Source: Desulfobulbus sp. (GTDB lineage: Bacteria; Desulfobacterota; Desulfobulbia; Desulfobulbales; Desulfobulbaceae). Taken from it: a stretch of 5,275 nt of DNA. Below the pieces are notes generated by a model. It saw only the letters and a program-made list of their open reading frames with translations. It was not told where the DNA came from and did no database searches. A program made the position numbers and the translations under genes. Of the stretch, positions 1 to 5,030 are shown piece by piece. The stretch covers positions 1-5,275 of the forward strand of contig JAUVLX010000262.1 of NCBI GenBank assembly GCA_030600525.1, given 5' to 3'. Each line of letters starts with the position of its first letter. Within the stretch, counting starts at the first letter, position 1.

Positions 1-218
1 TGAATGGTCTTGCCAAAGTACTGTACTGTCAGACGTTGCGCCTTGTGAGCTATCAGTTCTAAATGCTCAGCCGCTTTGGGACTGAGTAGGGCAAGAAAAT
101 CCATGGGCTGGATTGTATCCTTGGCGACGATACGCTCTATATCATCGTTCATGACCTGGTCAAAAAAATCTGAAAATGAAAAATCTTTGTACTGCTCAAC
201 TATTTGATAAAAGGACAT
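1..218 (-). CDS. thiH: 2-iminoacetate synthase ThiH, N-terminal part (runs off the left edge)
   Basis: Only the first 72 codons are in the window. ThiH is a radical-SAM enzyme that splits tyrosine into p-cresol and dehydroglycine, the glycine-derived unit that ThiG builds into the thiazole ring. The visible part reads MSFYQIVEQYKDF at the start and ends with LALLSPKAAEHLELIAHKAQ followed by RLTVQYFGKTI. This matches, from memory, the ALLSPAA...LAQRAQRLTRQRFGNTV stretch that precedes the radical-SAM barrel in E. coli ThiH. The CxxxCxxC cluster motif would lie past the edge and cannot be checked. The ATG start is supported by an AGGAG site seven bases upstream. It follows thiG by 50 bases on the same strand, so it is probably the third gene of the riboswitch-controlled thi operon. 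Similarity of the segment is strong; intactness of the gene is unknown. Confidence 0.9.
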   Translation of the reverse strand, partial: MSFYQIVEQYKDFSFSDFFDQVMNDDIERIVAKDTIQPMDFLALLSPKAAEHLELIAHKAQRLTVQYFGKTI

Positions 219-268
219 GTTATGCTCCTGAATTAGGGATAATAGCAAAGAGTAAAAGTGCCATCAAA

Positions 269-1039
269 TCAGTTCAGAAAACCGGTCAACGGTGAGGATG
301 CCCGGGCAGCGGTACTCGTGCCCGCAGCCTCTGCCAGGTAAGCAGCTCGCCCGGCTCGTACTGCCAGGTCAAAAGCGCCACCCATTATCTCGGGATCGTT
401 TGCGGTAGCGATGGCAGTATTGACAAGCACCGCATCAGCACCCATCTCCATTGCTGCTGCAGCGTGAGAAGGGAGCCCTATCCCGGCATCGACCACTATC
501 GGTACTGTGCAGTTTTCAATCAGCATCGCGAGTAGCGGTTTTGTCTCCAGCCCCCGGTTGGAGCCAATCGGCGCCCCAAGCGGCATAACTGCAGCAGCAC
601 CCGCAGACTCAAGTCGCTTGGCAAGTGGCAAGTCAGGCAGCACATAAGGCAGCACCACAAACCCTTCTTTAGCCAGTATTTCCGTTGCGTTGAGAGTTTC
701 GTAATTATCCGGCATCAGGTATTTGGAGTCAGCGATTACCTCAATTTTGATAAAATCACCGCAACCAGCCTCCCTTGCTATGCGCGCCACCCGTACAGCC
801 TCTTCTGCTGTGCGTGCACCCGAGGTGTTGGGGAGCAGAGTGACGTTATCGGGTACAAAATCAAGGATGTTTTCTGTTTTTGACCCAACATCAATCCGTC
901 TCAAGGCAACGGTAATCATCTGTGAGCCGCTGGCCTCAAGCATCTTAGGAATCTGGGCGTTTGCGCTAAATTTACCAGTCCCTGTAAAAAGACGATTTGT
1001 AAAGATTTTATTGCCGATTTTCAGTCCTTGTTCCACCAT
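269..1039 (-). CDS. thiG: Thiazole synthase ThiG
   Basis: This 256-residue protein is full length for ThiG, a cytoplasmic TIM-barrel enzyme. It condenses 1-deoxyxylulose 5-phosphate, dehydroglycine (from ThiH here) and the sulfur of ThiS thiocarboxylate into the thiazole phosphate of thiamine. Visible landmarks are the N-terminal FTGTGKF loop (18-24), the Schiff-base lysine in FIKIEV (Lys98), Glu100, the GAPIGSNRGL phosphate/ThiS-contact segment (155-164), Asp184 in VVDAGIG, and the ASSPLTGFL tail. Lys98, Glu100 and Asp184 correspond to the catalytic set known from Bacillus ThiG (Lys96, Glu98, Asp182). The ATG start lies three bases after the thiS stop, with GGAGG seven bases upstream, so translation is probably coupled to thiS. 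Nothing suggests damage. An antisense open frame of 190 codons over this gene is a shadow. Confidence 0.97.
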   Translation of the reverse strand: MVEQGLKIGNKIFTNRLFTGTGKFSANAQIPKMLEASGSQMITVALRRIDVGSKTENILDFVPDNVTLLPNTSGARTAEEAVRVARIAREAGCGDFIKIEVIADSKYLMPDNYETLNATEILAKEGFVVLPYVLPDLPLAKRLESAGAAAVMPLGAPIGSNRGLETKPLLAMLIENCTVPIVVDAGIGLPSHAAAAMEMGADAVLVNTAIATANDPEIMGGAFDLAVRAGRAAYLAEAAGTSTAARASSPLTGFLN

Positions 1040-1042
1040 GGT

Positions 1043-1240
1043 TCATCCTCCACCGACGAAATTAAGCAGTTCCAGTCCATCTCCTTCTCGAAGCGTAGTC
1101 ACTGCCCATTGTTCCTGTCGAATTATTTGGTCATTGTGCTCGATAACCAGGGAATTAAAATCAAGCCTCAGTTCTTTTACCAGTTCAACAATTGTTACAG
1201 CATTGCTGGTTTCAACCTCTCCGTTAATGCGAAGCTGCAT
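1043..1240 (-). CDS. thiS: Sulfur carrier protein ThiS
   Basis: ThiS is a ubiquitin-fold protein whose C-terminal glycine is adenylated by ThiF and turned into a thiocarboxylate, the sulfur donor for ThiG. The chosen start is the ATG at 1240, giving 65 residues (MQLRINGEVE at the N-terminus), the usual ThiS size. A GGGGAG site sits about five bases upstream of it. A longer frame starting at 1270 would begin inside the terminator hairpin and lacks a ribosome site. The protein ends in LLNFVGGG, the conserved Gly-Gly tail; Bacillus ThiS ends similarly in HFVGGG. It is the first gene of the operon, directly after the riboswitch terminator. ThiF, needed for activation, is not in the window and may lie beyond thiH or elsewhere. 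Confidence 0.95.
   Translation of the reverse strand: MQLRINGEVETSNAVTIVELVKELRLDFNSLVIEHNDQIIRQEQWAVTTLREGDGLELLNFVGGG
1047..1051 (-). promoter_or_regulatory. Ribosome binding site of thiG inside the thiS Gly-Gly codons
   Basis: On the minus strand the last codons of thiS read GGT GGA GGA TGA. The GGAGG in them is an ideal Shine-Dalgarno sequence, placed seven bases before the thiG ATG. The same bases therefore encode the essential glycine tail of ThiS and recruit ribosomes to thiG. This supports the thiG start and coupling of the two genes. Confidence 0.85.
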
Positions 1241-1258
1241 AAAGTCTCCCCTTAAAAC

Positions 1259-1293
1259 GAAAAAAGCCACTTACCCAAACAGGGTAAGTGGCT
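1259..1293 (-). terminator. Intrinsic terminator of the thi leader (riboswitch expression platform)
   Basis: The minus strand carries a perfect 12-bp stem, AGCCACTTACCC pairing with GGGTAAGTGGCT (plus-strand arms 1265-1276 and 1282-1293). It has a five-base loop and is followed by six T. It lies between the TPP aptamer and the thiS ribosome site, so it can stop transcription before the coding region. Its 5' arm can instead pair with the aptamer 3' end (1339-1349): GGCU with AGCC, AAG with CUU and GGG with CCC, with one mismatch and one bulged A. This gives a terminator/antiterminator switch. The structure is read directly; its ligand response is inferred from the aptamer class. Confidence 0.92.
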
Positions 1294-1338
1294 AGAAAGT
1301 CTCAAAAAAATATAAAAGAATTTTGAAAATTTGTTATT

Positions 1339-1422
1339 AGCCGCTTCCCTTCGCCGGTATTACCCGGATCAGGTTGTAAGGGTTGGATAGATTCCTCTCA
1401 GCAGAGACAGCACCCCTAGCGA
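1339..1422 (-). ncRNA. TPP riboswitch (thi-box) aptamer
   Basis: Read on the minus strand, the leader has the conserved thi-box blocks in order: AGGGGTGC, CTGAGAGG, AACCCTTACAACCTGATC, then CCGGGTAATACCGGCGAAGG and GGAAGC. P1 is formed by UCGCU (1422-1418) with AGCGG (1345-1341). The GGG/CCC pairs of P2 and the CCGG/CCGG helix of P5 are present. P3 is short. This class binds thiamine pyrophosphate and represses thiamine genes. The position upstream of thiS and the terminator that follows indicate control by premature transcription termination. Confidence 0.97.
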
Positions 1423-1430
1423 TGCTTCCT

Positions 1431-1459
1431 TGTATAAAGGAGCATTTTGGTTTTGTCAA
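1431..1459 (-). promoter_or_regulatory. Sigma70-type promoter of the thi operon
   Basis: On the minus strand a perfect -35 TTGACA (1459-1454) is followed by a 17-base spacer and a -10 TATACA (1436-1431, four of six matches to TATAAT). Transcription should start near 1424, only a base or two before the riboswitch P1 helix. An imperfect inverted repeat (1422-1445) overlaps the -10. Confidence 0.8.
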
Positions 1460-1950
1460 TAAAATAACAACATGCCAACAGGAGACGCAACCCTTGTAGT
1501 TAGGTGGGTAGTAACCATGCTATTACAACAATTTAACTTAACAAGTTAATGCAAAACCACAACTGTTCGAGGAGCAACTGCCACAAGTGATTAATCAAAA
1601 AAATGAAAGAGAAAAAGAGCTGAAGTCATACGCCCATTTTTTTTTGAATCGATCATTGGACTAACTGCGTCCTCGTAAACAGAGTAAATGATATTTATTC
1701 GTTTCATCGTCTCCTGAACGGAGAGGACGTCCGACTTGATCTAAAAGTAAGAAATATTGGATTTGTGAACCTGGGAGAAGAGTGCGCAACAGGCACGATT
1801 CCGAGTCAAATAATTGTATAAATATGATATGTACCTAAAACGTAAAATCATTTTAAGCAAAAGACGTGGTGGTTTGGTCACATTGCTTTGCTACCGAGAA
1901 GAGTGTGTAAATAAAATCGTAATGCTGTAATTAAAAAAAAAGGATCGACA
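1460..1950. other. AT-rich intergenic gap with no supported gene
   Basis: This gap separates the divergent thi operon from the methyltransferase gene. The only notable open frame (plus strand, about 1645 to 1821, roughly 59 codons) has no ATG, GTG or TTG start with a ribosome site, and its length is within chance, so I do not call it. Inverted repeats can be seen at 1668-1674 with 1723-1729 (CGTCCTC/GAGGACG), nested over TCTCC-TGAAC-GGAGA at 1710-1724, and at 1856-1863 with 1886-1892. Runs of T (1635-1645) and A (1933-1941) are present, but neither has a stem in front. No transposase, tRNA or other RNA gene is recognised. Confidence 0.6.
1888..1917 (+). promoter_or_regulatory. Weak candidate promoter for the methyltransferase gene
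   Basis: TTGCTA (1888-1893) and TAAAAT (1912-1917) are separated by 18 bases, which would start transcription near 1924, about 27 bases before the start codon. The -35 matches in four of six positions and the -10 in five of six. Such a match can occur by chance in AT-rich DNA. Confidence 0.3.
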
Positions 1951-2607
1951 TTGATACAAAACAAATTCAATGCAACCCCTTGTCCTTTATGTAACTGTAA
2001 AACCTGCGGCCTATTTTTCCAAGATACAAAAAGGGAATACTTGCGTTGTCCACACTGTGAACTCGTTTTCGTTCCACAGTTTTACTGGCTTAATTCCACA
2101 GATGAAAAAGCAATCTATGATTTGCATCAGAATTCGCCACATGATGATGGCTATCGGAAGTTTTTATCCAGATTGACCAGCCGGTTACTCAACAAACTTA
2201 ACCCAAAACAAATGGGGTTGGATTTTGGTTGCGGACCAGGCCCAGCTCTTTCGTACATTCTAGAAGAAAAGGGCCATCAGGTCGATTTGTATGACCCATT
2301 TTACTACGATGATCCTTCAATATTTTCAAAATATTACGATTTTATATGTTCCACAGAAGTGGTGGAGCACCTGCACAATCCCTGTGCAACGTTTACCTCA
2401 TTATTTCATATGCTCAAACAACACGGTTGGTTGGGCATTATGACCAAAATGGTGACTGACAAGCAATCTTTCCAGACCTGGCATTATATCCGTGACATGA
2501 CACATATTTGTTTCTACAACCATTCTTCATTTGAATATATTGCGAAACGTTTCAATGCAAAAATAACGTTTATCAGTAATGATGTGATTTTGTTTCATAA
2601 GATGTAA
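1951..2607 (+). CDS. Zinc-ribbon class I SAM-dependent methyltransferase, substrate unknown
   Basis: This 218-residue protein begins with a small zinc-ribbon-like module, CPLC (11-14) and CPHC (33-36), with further cysteines at 16 and 19. A Rossmann-fold methyltransferase domain follows. SAM-binding motif I is LDFGCGPG (90-97), an acidic residue ends strand 2 near Asp115, and motif IV is CSTEVVEHL (133-141). The RDMTH stretch (181-185) near the end is typical of the Methyltransf_23-like group. The start is TTG: no ATG or GTG lies between it and the in-frame stop upstream at 1912, and AGGA ends six bases before it. The substrate cannot be told from sequence; relatives act on small molecules, lipids or modified surface components. 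The DUF3089-type hydrolase gene follows after 43 bases with no terminator between, so the two may share a transcript. Confidence 0.85.
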   Translation: MIQNKFNATPCPLCNCKTCGLFFQDTKREYLRCPHCELVFVPQFYWLNSTDEKAIYDLHQNSPHDDGYRKFLSRLTSRLLNKLNPKQMGLDFGCGPGPALSYILEEKGHQVDLYDPFYYDDPSIFSKYYDFICSTEVVEHLHNPCATFTSLFHMLKQHGWLGIMTKMVTDKQSFQTWHYIRDMTHICFYNHSSFEYIAKRFNAKITFISNDVILFHKM

Positions 2608-2650
2608 CCATTTGGAAAGACAGTTTTTTTTATAACATCAAACCTCTTTC

Positions 2651-3649
2651 ATGAAAAACTATATGTTAGACTTCCTGTCTTCGCTTTTTATGGGTATTTT
2701 TTTCACCTTGGCTTTATGGACACCTTCTCTGGCGATGCCGCCGTTAGATATCAGTACAGCTTCTGTTGCACCGGATTATGCGCGTCCGGAAGGTTGGCTT
2801 GCTAAGCCAATAGCTCCTGCGGCCCCGGTGGATGTCTTTTTCGTCTATCCCACGGTTCTGTTCAATGATACCGACTGGATCATGGATACAAAGAGGCCAG
2901 ACATGCGTGCCGCTGCCAAGACCTCGTTGGACACGCAAGCAATCGTCTTTGAGGGCCAGGCCAATGTTTACGCCCCTCTGTATCGTCAGATGAACATTAC
3001 CGGGTTTGGTCTTAGCGACACAGAAGCAGCACCTTTGCAAAAAATCGTACACAGCGATGTCTGGCGAGCATTGAACCATTACCTAAAATACGAAAACAAT
3101 GGGCGCCCATTTTTCCTGGCAGGCCACAGTCAGGGTTCTATGATTCTTGCGGACCTTATGCTTGAGCATTGGGGAGCCATTGGCGCTGAAAACAGATTAA
3201 TAGCAGCCCTGCTTCTCGGATGGTCCTTAACTTCTGAAGACCTTGCCTCAAACCCTGCGGTGCAGATGTGTGACAAATCAAACCGAACAGGATGTGTCAT
3301 CTCCTATAACACCATGGCCAAAGGCAGACAGTCGGTTGCGCCAACCCTCAAAAGCGGAGCCTTAACGGTTAACCCTCTTTCTTGGAGCATGGACGGAGTC
3401 CTGGTACCTGCAACGAAGAATCTCGGCGCTGTCTTTTTCGATGCTGCTGGTGCGCCGACTACCTACCCGCATTTCACCTCGGCTCAAATCGTTAACAGTG
3501 GTTTGATTGTCCAGCCTGAGAATGTTGACCTTGTGACCGTCAAAGGCGGCCATTTCCCAGCAGGGGTTTATCATTCCTTTGATTATTCACTTTTTTCTGA
3601 AAACCTCAAAGCAAACATCGCAGAGCGTATCGAAGCTTTTACCCATTAA
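2651..3649 (+). CDS. Exported DUF3089-type alpha/beta hydrolase
   Basis: The 332-residue product starts with a signal peptide: short charged start, hydrophobic core about 8-22, and a likely cut after SLA at residue 28. It should therefore be exported to the periplasm or beyond. The mature part follows the DUF3089 pattern: PVDVFFVYPT (59-68), a YAPLYRQ block (107-113), and RPFFLAGHSQGS (152-163). The GHSQG motif is the nucleophile elbow of an alpha/beta hydrolase, with Ser160 as the likely nucleophile. A late His308 in GVYHSFDY is a candidate catalytic histidine. Cys207 and Cys215 could form a disulfide. The substrate is unknown; esterase or lipase-like activity is inferred from the fold. No good Shine-Dalgarno precedes the ATG at 2651, and ATG codon 5 is an alternative that would shorten the signal peptide. 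A minus-strand frame overlapping its 3' end is dismissed. Confidence 0.88.
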   Translation: MKNYMLDFLSSLFMGIFFTLALWTPSLAMPPLDISTASVAPDYARPEGWLAKPIAPAAPVDVFFVYPTVLFNDTDWIMDTKRPDMRAAAKTSLDTQAIVFEGQANVYAPLYRQMNITGFGLSDTEAAPLQKIVHSDVWRALNHYLKYENNGRPFFLAGHSQGSMILADLMLEHWGAIGAENRLIAALLLGWSLTSEDLASNPAVQMCDKSNRTGCVISYNTMAKGRQSVAPTLKSGALTVNPLSWSMDGVLVPATKNLGAVFFDAAGAPTTYPHFTSAQIVNSGLIVQPENVDLVTVKGGHFPAGVYHSFDYSLFSENLKANIAERIEAFTH

Positions 3650-3932
3650 CGCTGTGTATGCTACGAAAAGAAGAGGGGAGGTGGGATACGGGGTTCTAAG
3701 CCCAATGGAACCAAAACGTACGCTAAGAATCTGAAACCGAATAGCCCATAGTGTTTCAAAACCGCCTATATGACCGGAAATCAAGATTTCAAAATTGAAC
3801 CAAACAATTAACGGCTAACCACCCTAAATAACGCTATAAAATAGTATTTATTTACCGATGTGATTCAAACTTGCTTCGGTTTTATTTTTGGGTTATTTTG
3901 AATCAAAACTGTACACATTTGATTCACACATT
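3650..3932. other. Intergenic gap before the recombinase, possible repeat element
   Basis: No gene is supported here. The 3680-3780 part has long open stretches on both strands: a 65-codon minus-strand frame, and a plus-strand frame ending near 3730. It also has a GGTTC/GAACC inverted repeat (3692-3696 with 3708-3712) and a GAACCAAA word repeated at 3708 and 3797. That mix is more typical of a dispersed intergenic repeat or a decayed sequence than of a gene. Further right are an AATTG/CAATT hairpin (3793-3809) and an ACCGA/TCGGT pair (3854-3858 with 3876-3880) followed by a T-rich run. The latter is a weak candidate terminator for the hydrolase gene. The last 70 bases hold three TGAWTCA boxes, listed separately. 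Confidence 0.5.
3861..3926. repeat. Three TGAWTCA boxes upstream of the recombinase gene
   Basis: The near-palindromic heptamer occurs as TGATTCA (3861-3867), TGAATCA (3899-3905) and TGATTCA (3920-3926). The middle copy sits in a 13-bp palindrome, TTTTGAATCAAAA (3896-3908). Centres are 38 and 21 bases apart; 21 is close to two helical turns. All three lie just upstream of the preferred recombinase ATG at 3933. They could be operators of the recombinase gene or arm/core binding sites of the recombinase itself; the sequence alone does not decide. Confidence 0.55.
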
Positions 3933-4565
3933 ATGACTATTGAAAAATCACAAGAAATGAGGCTTTTCTCTCCCACCGGGGAGAGGTTGTATCTCACCGC
4001 CCAGGAGCGCAAGTGTTTTCTAACCGCATTAAATGAAGAGGAAAGGGAAAACAGGATATTTTGTAAAGTTCTATATTATACAGGGTGCCGCCCTTCAGAA
4101 GCACTTGAACTTACCCCTAGGCGAATTCTGATAGATTCTAAAGATATTGTTTTTCGCTCCCTGAAGAAAAGAAAGATAGATGGAAAGGGTAGGATGAAAC
4201 AGCCAGAATTTAGGACTGTTCCGGTTCCTGAAAACCTCATTGATATATTTGACCTTGTTTTTGATGTACGCAGACTCCAGCGGAGACAAGAAAGGCTTAA
4301 TAAACCCTTTTGGAGTATGAGCAGACCAACAGCCTATCGTCTTGTAAAACGTGTAATGAGCAGGGCAAATATCAAAGGGAAACAGGCTACAGGAAAGGGC
4401 CTCCGCCACGCTTTTGGGATTTCGATGCTGGCGGGTCCCAAACCTTTACCTATTCATATTCTTGCTCAACTTATGGGCCATAGCAGCACCAAGACTACAG
4501 AGATATATCAACAAGTTATTGGAGAAGAGAAACGTAAACTTGTCCTCGATGCTTGGGAGGATTGA
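3933..4565 (+). CDS. Small tyrosine recombinase/integrase, catalytic domain only
   Basis: The protein matches the phage integrase (tyrosine recombinase) catalytic fold that cuts and rejoins DNA through a 3'-phosphotyrosine. From the ATG at 3933 it has 210 residues. Counted from that start: Arg53 in YTGCRPSEAL is catalytic Arg I; lysines 78/79 in SLKKRK lie at the beta-hairpin Lys; K155-GL-R158-H159 is the box II triad, with lysine in place of the usual first histidine; His183 is in LMGHSS; and Tyr192 in TTEIYQQV is the nucleophile. There is almost no room for the N-terminal core-binding domain, so this belongs to a minimal integrase type. Its start is uncertain: in-frame TTG at 3888 and ATG at 3957 are alternatives and none has a good ribosome site. 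Directly after its stop lies a second copy of its C-terminal segment. A mobile-element or cassette role is inferred. Confidence 0.88.
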   Translation: MTIEKSQEMRLFSPTGERLYLTAQERKCFLTALNEEERENRIFCKVLYYTGCRPSEALELTPRRILIDSKDIVFRSLKKRKIDGKGRMKQPEFRTVPVPENLIDIFDLVFDVRRLQRRQERLNKPFWSMSRPTAYRLVKRVMSRANIKGKQATGKGLRHAFGISMLAGPKPLPIHILAQLMGHSSTKTTEIYQQVIGEEKRKLVLDAWED

Positions 4566-4643
4566 CATAAAACAAATGAAATCTACCTGCAAGTAGTGAG
4601 TGATAAAAAAAGAAAGATGGTCCTCGATGCTTGGGAAGTGTGC
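4488..4643 (+). repeat. Tandem 78-bp duplication of the recombinase tail, with a perfect 17-bp shared core
   Basis: Unit 1 (4488-4565) is the last 26 codons of the recombinase including its stop; unit 2 (4566-4643) follows without any spacer in the same frame. By hand alignment 49 of 78 bases match, and 16 of 25 amino acids match, including EIY with the active-site tyrosine. Many base changes are at third codon positions. In contrast GTCCTCGATGCTTGGGA (4542-4558 and 4620-4636) is identical over 17 bases, third positions included. Confidence 0.85.
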
Positions 4644-4649
4644 TTTTAA
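4566..4649 (+). pseudogene. Orphan second copy of the recombinase C-terminus
   Basis: Reading on from the recombinase TGA in the same frame gives 27 codons and a TAA. The product would begin HKTNEIYLQV and end KRKMVLDAWEVCF. It mirrors the recombinase ending TKTTEIYQQV...KRKLVLDAWED, including the nucleophilic tyrosine. It has no plausible start codon of its own. The likeliest reading is the 3' remnant of a second, related integrase gene lost by deletion or recombination. Alternatives are an old tandem duplication, or an extension reached by reading through TGA. Conservation at the protein level with synonymous-type changes suggests it was once translated as part of a working recombinase. Confidence 0.7.
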
Positions 4650-4685
4650 GACCAAAAATAAAGTCAGGAAAACACAAACAACTAC

Positions 4686-4714
4686 TTGTGTATGGTGTTG
4701 TGCATGTGTATAAT
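4686..4714 (+). promoter_or_regulatory. Promoter of the RHH/coiled-coil operon with TGTGYAT repeats
   Basis: A -35 TTGTGT (4686-4691) and a perfect -10 TATAAT (4709-4714) are 17 bases apart, predicting a start near 4721, about 37 bases before the first gene. The words TGTGTAT (4687-4693), TGTGCAT (4699-4705) and TGTGTAT (4705-4711) recur through the promoter. They make a plausible operator for the ribbon-helix-helix protein encoded just downstream, which would give autorepression. The promoter is read directly; the operator role is inferred. Confidence 0.72.
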
Positions 4715-4757
4715 AAAGTGAAAGATACAGGTAAACCCTTATTCATGAGGTGCACAT

Positions 4758-5030
4758 ATGCAAGCCACTGAAAAATTAGTTCGTAAACAATACCTAATTG
4801 CTCCGCACCAACTAGATAAACTCAAAGTCTTGGCGAAGAAACAAAAGACTTCCGCAGCCGAAGTTGTACGCATGGCCATTGACGCATTTAATCCTGACGT
4901 TCCCGCAGAAATGAAAGAATCAGAATTGTTTGATCTGGTGTCCGCAAGGGTTAAAGAGGCGATCAAGGACACTCAGGAGACACGGAATCGTTTGGAAAAG
5001 ACCTTGGCTGCACTGGAAGGAGATAAGTAA
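4758..5030 (+). CDS. Ribbon-helix-helix (CopG/Arc-type) DNA-binding protein
   Basis: The 90-residue product has a ribbon-helix-helix fold at its N-terminus. A beta strand RKQYLIA (9-15) is followed by helix A from PHQLDKLKVLAKKQ (16-29), a KTSAAE turn (30-35) and helix B VVRMAIDAF (36-44). Such proteins dimerise through the strand and bind operator DNA, often their own promoter. Residues about 55-88 form a charged, probably helical tail (SELFDLVSARVKEAI and RLEKTLAALEG) that could contact a partner. The start is an ATG with GAGG seven bases upstream. Its TAA overlaps the ATG of the next gene by one base, so the two products are probably made together and may form a complex. Whether it is an antitoxin, an element-maintenance factor or a plain repressor cannot be told. 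Confidence 0.85.
   Translation: MQATEKLVRKQYLIAPHQLDKLKVLAKKQKTSAAEVVRMAIDAFNPDVPAEMKESELFDLVSARVKEAIKDTQETRNRLEKTLAALEGDK

Noticed and set aside
723..1295. 190-codon plus-strand open frame
   Set aside because: It lies antisense to thiG and thiS, both clearly real, and its composition is that of a reverse reading of those genes.
1645..1821. Plus-strand open stretch of about 59 codons in the gap
   Set aside because: No usable start codon with a ribosome site, and an open stretch this long is expected by chance in a gap of this size over six frames.
3587..3784. 65-codon minus-strand open frame next to the hydrolase
   Set aside because: It overlaps the hydrolase 3' end, has no ribosome site and shows no recognisable domain; treated as part of a possible repeat block.
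3650..3930. Integron attC-like sites before the recombinase
   Set aside because: I looked for paired core sites of the RYYYAAC/GTTRRRY kind with an imperfect stem and found no convincing pair; the recombinase also lacks an evident IntI-specific insert.
4414..4755. Several short frames on both strands around the recombinase tail
   Set aside because: They are shadows of the recombinase and its repeated tail, without ribosome sites or coherent domains.
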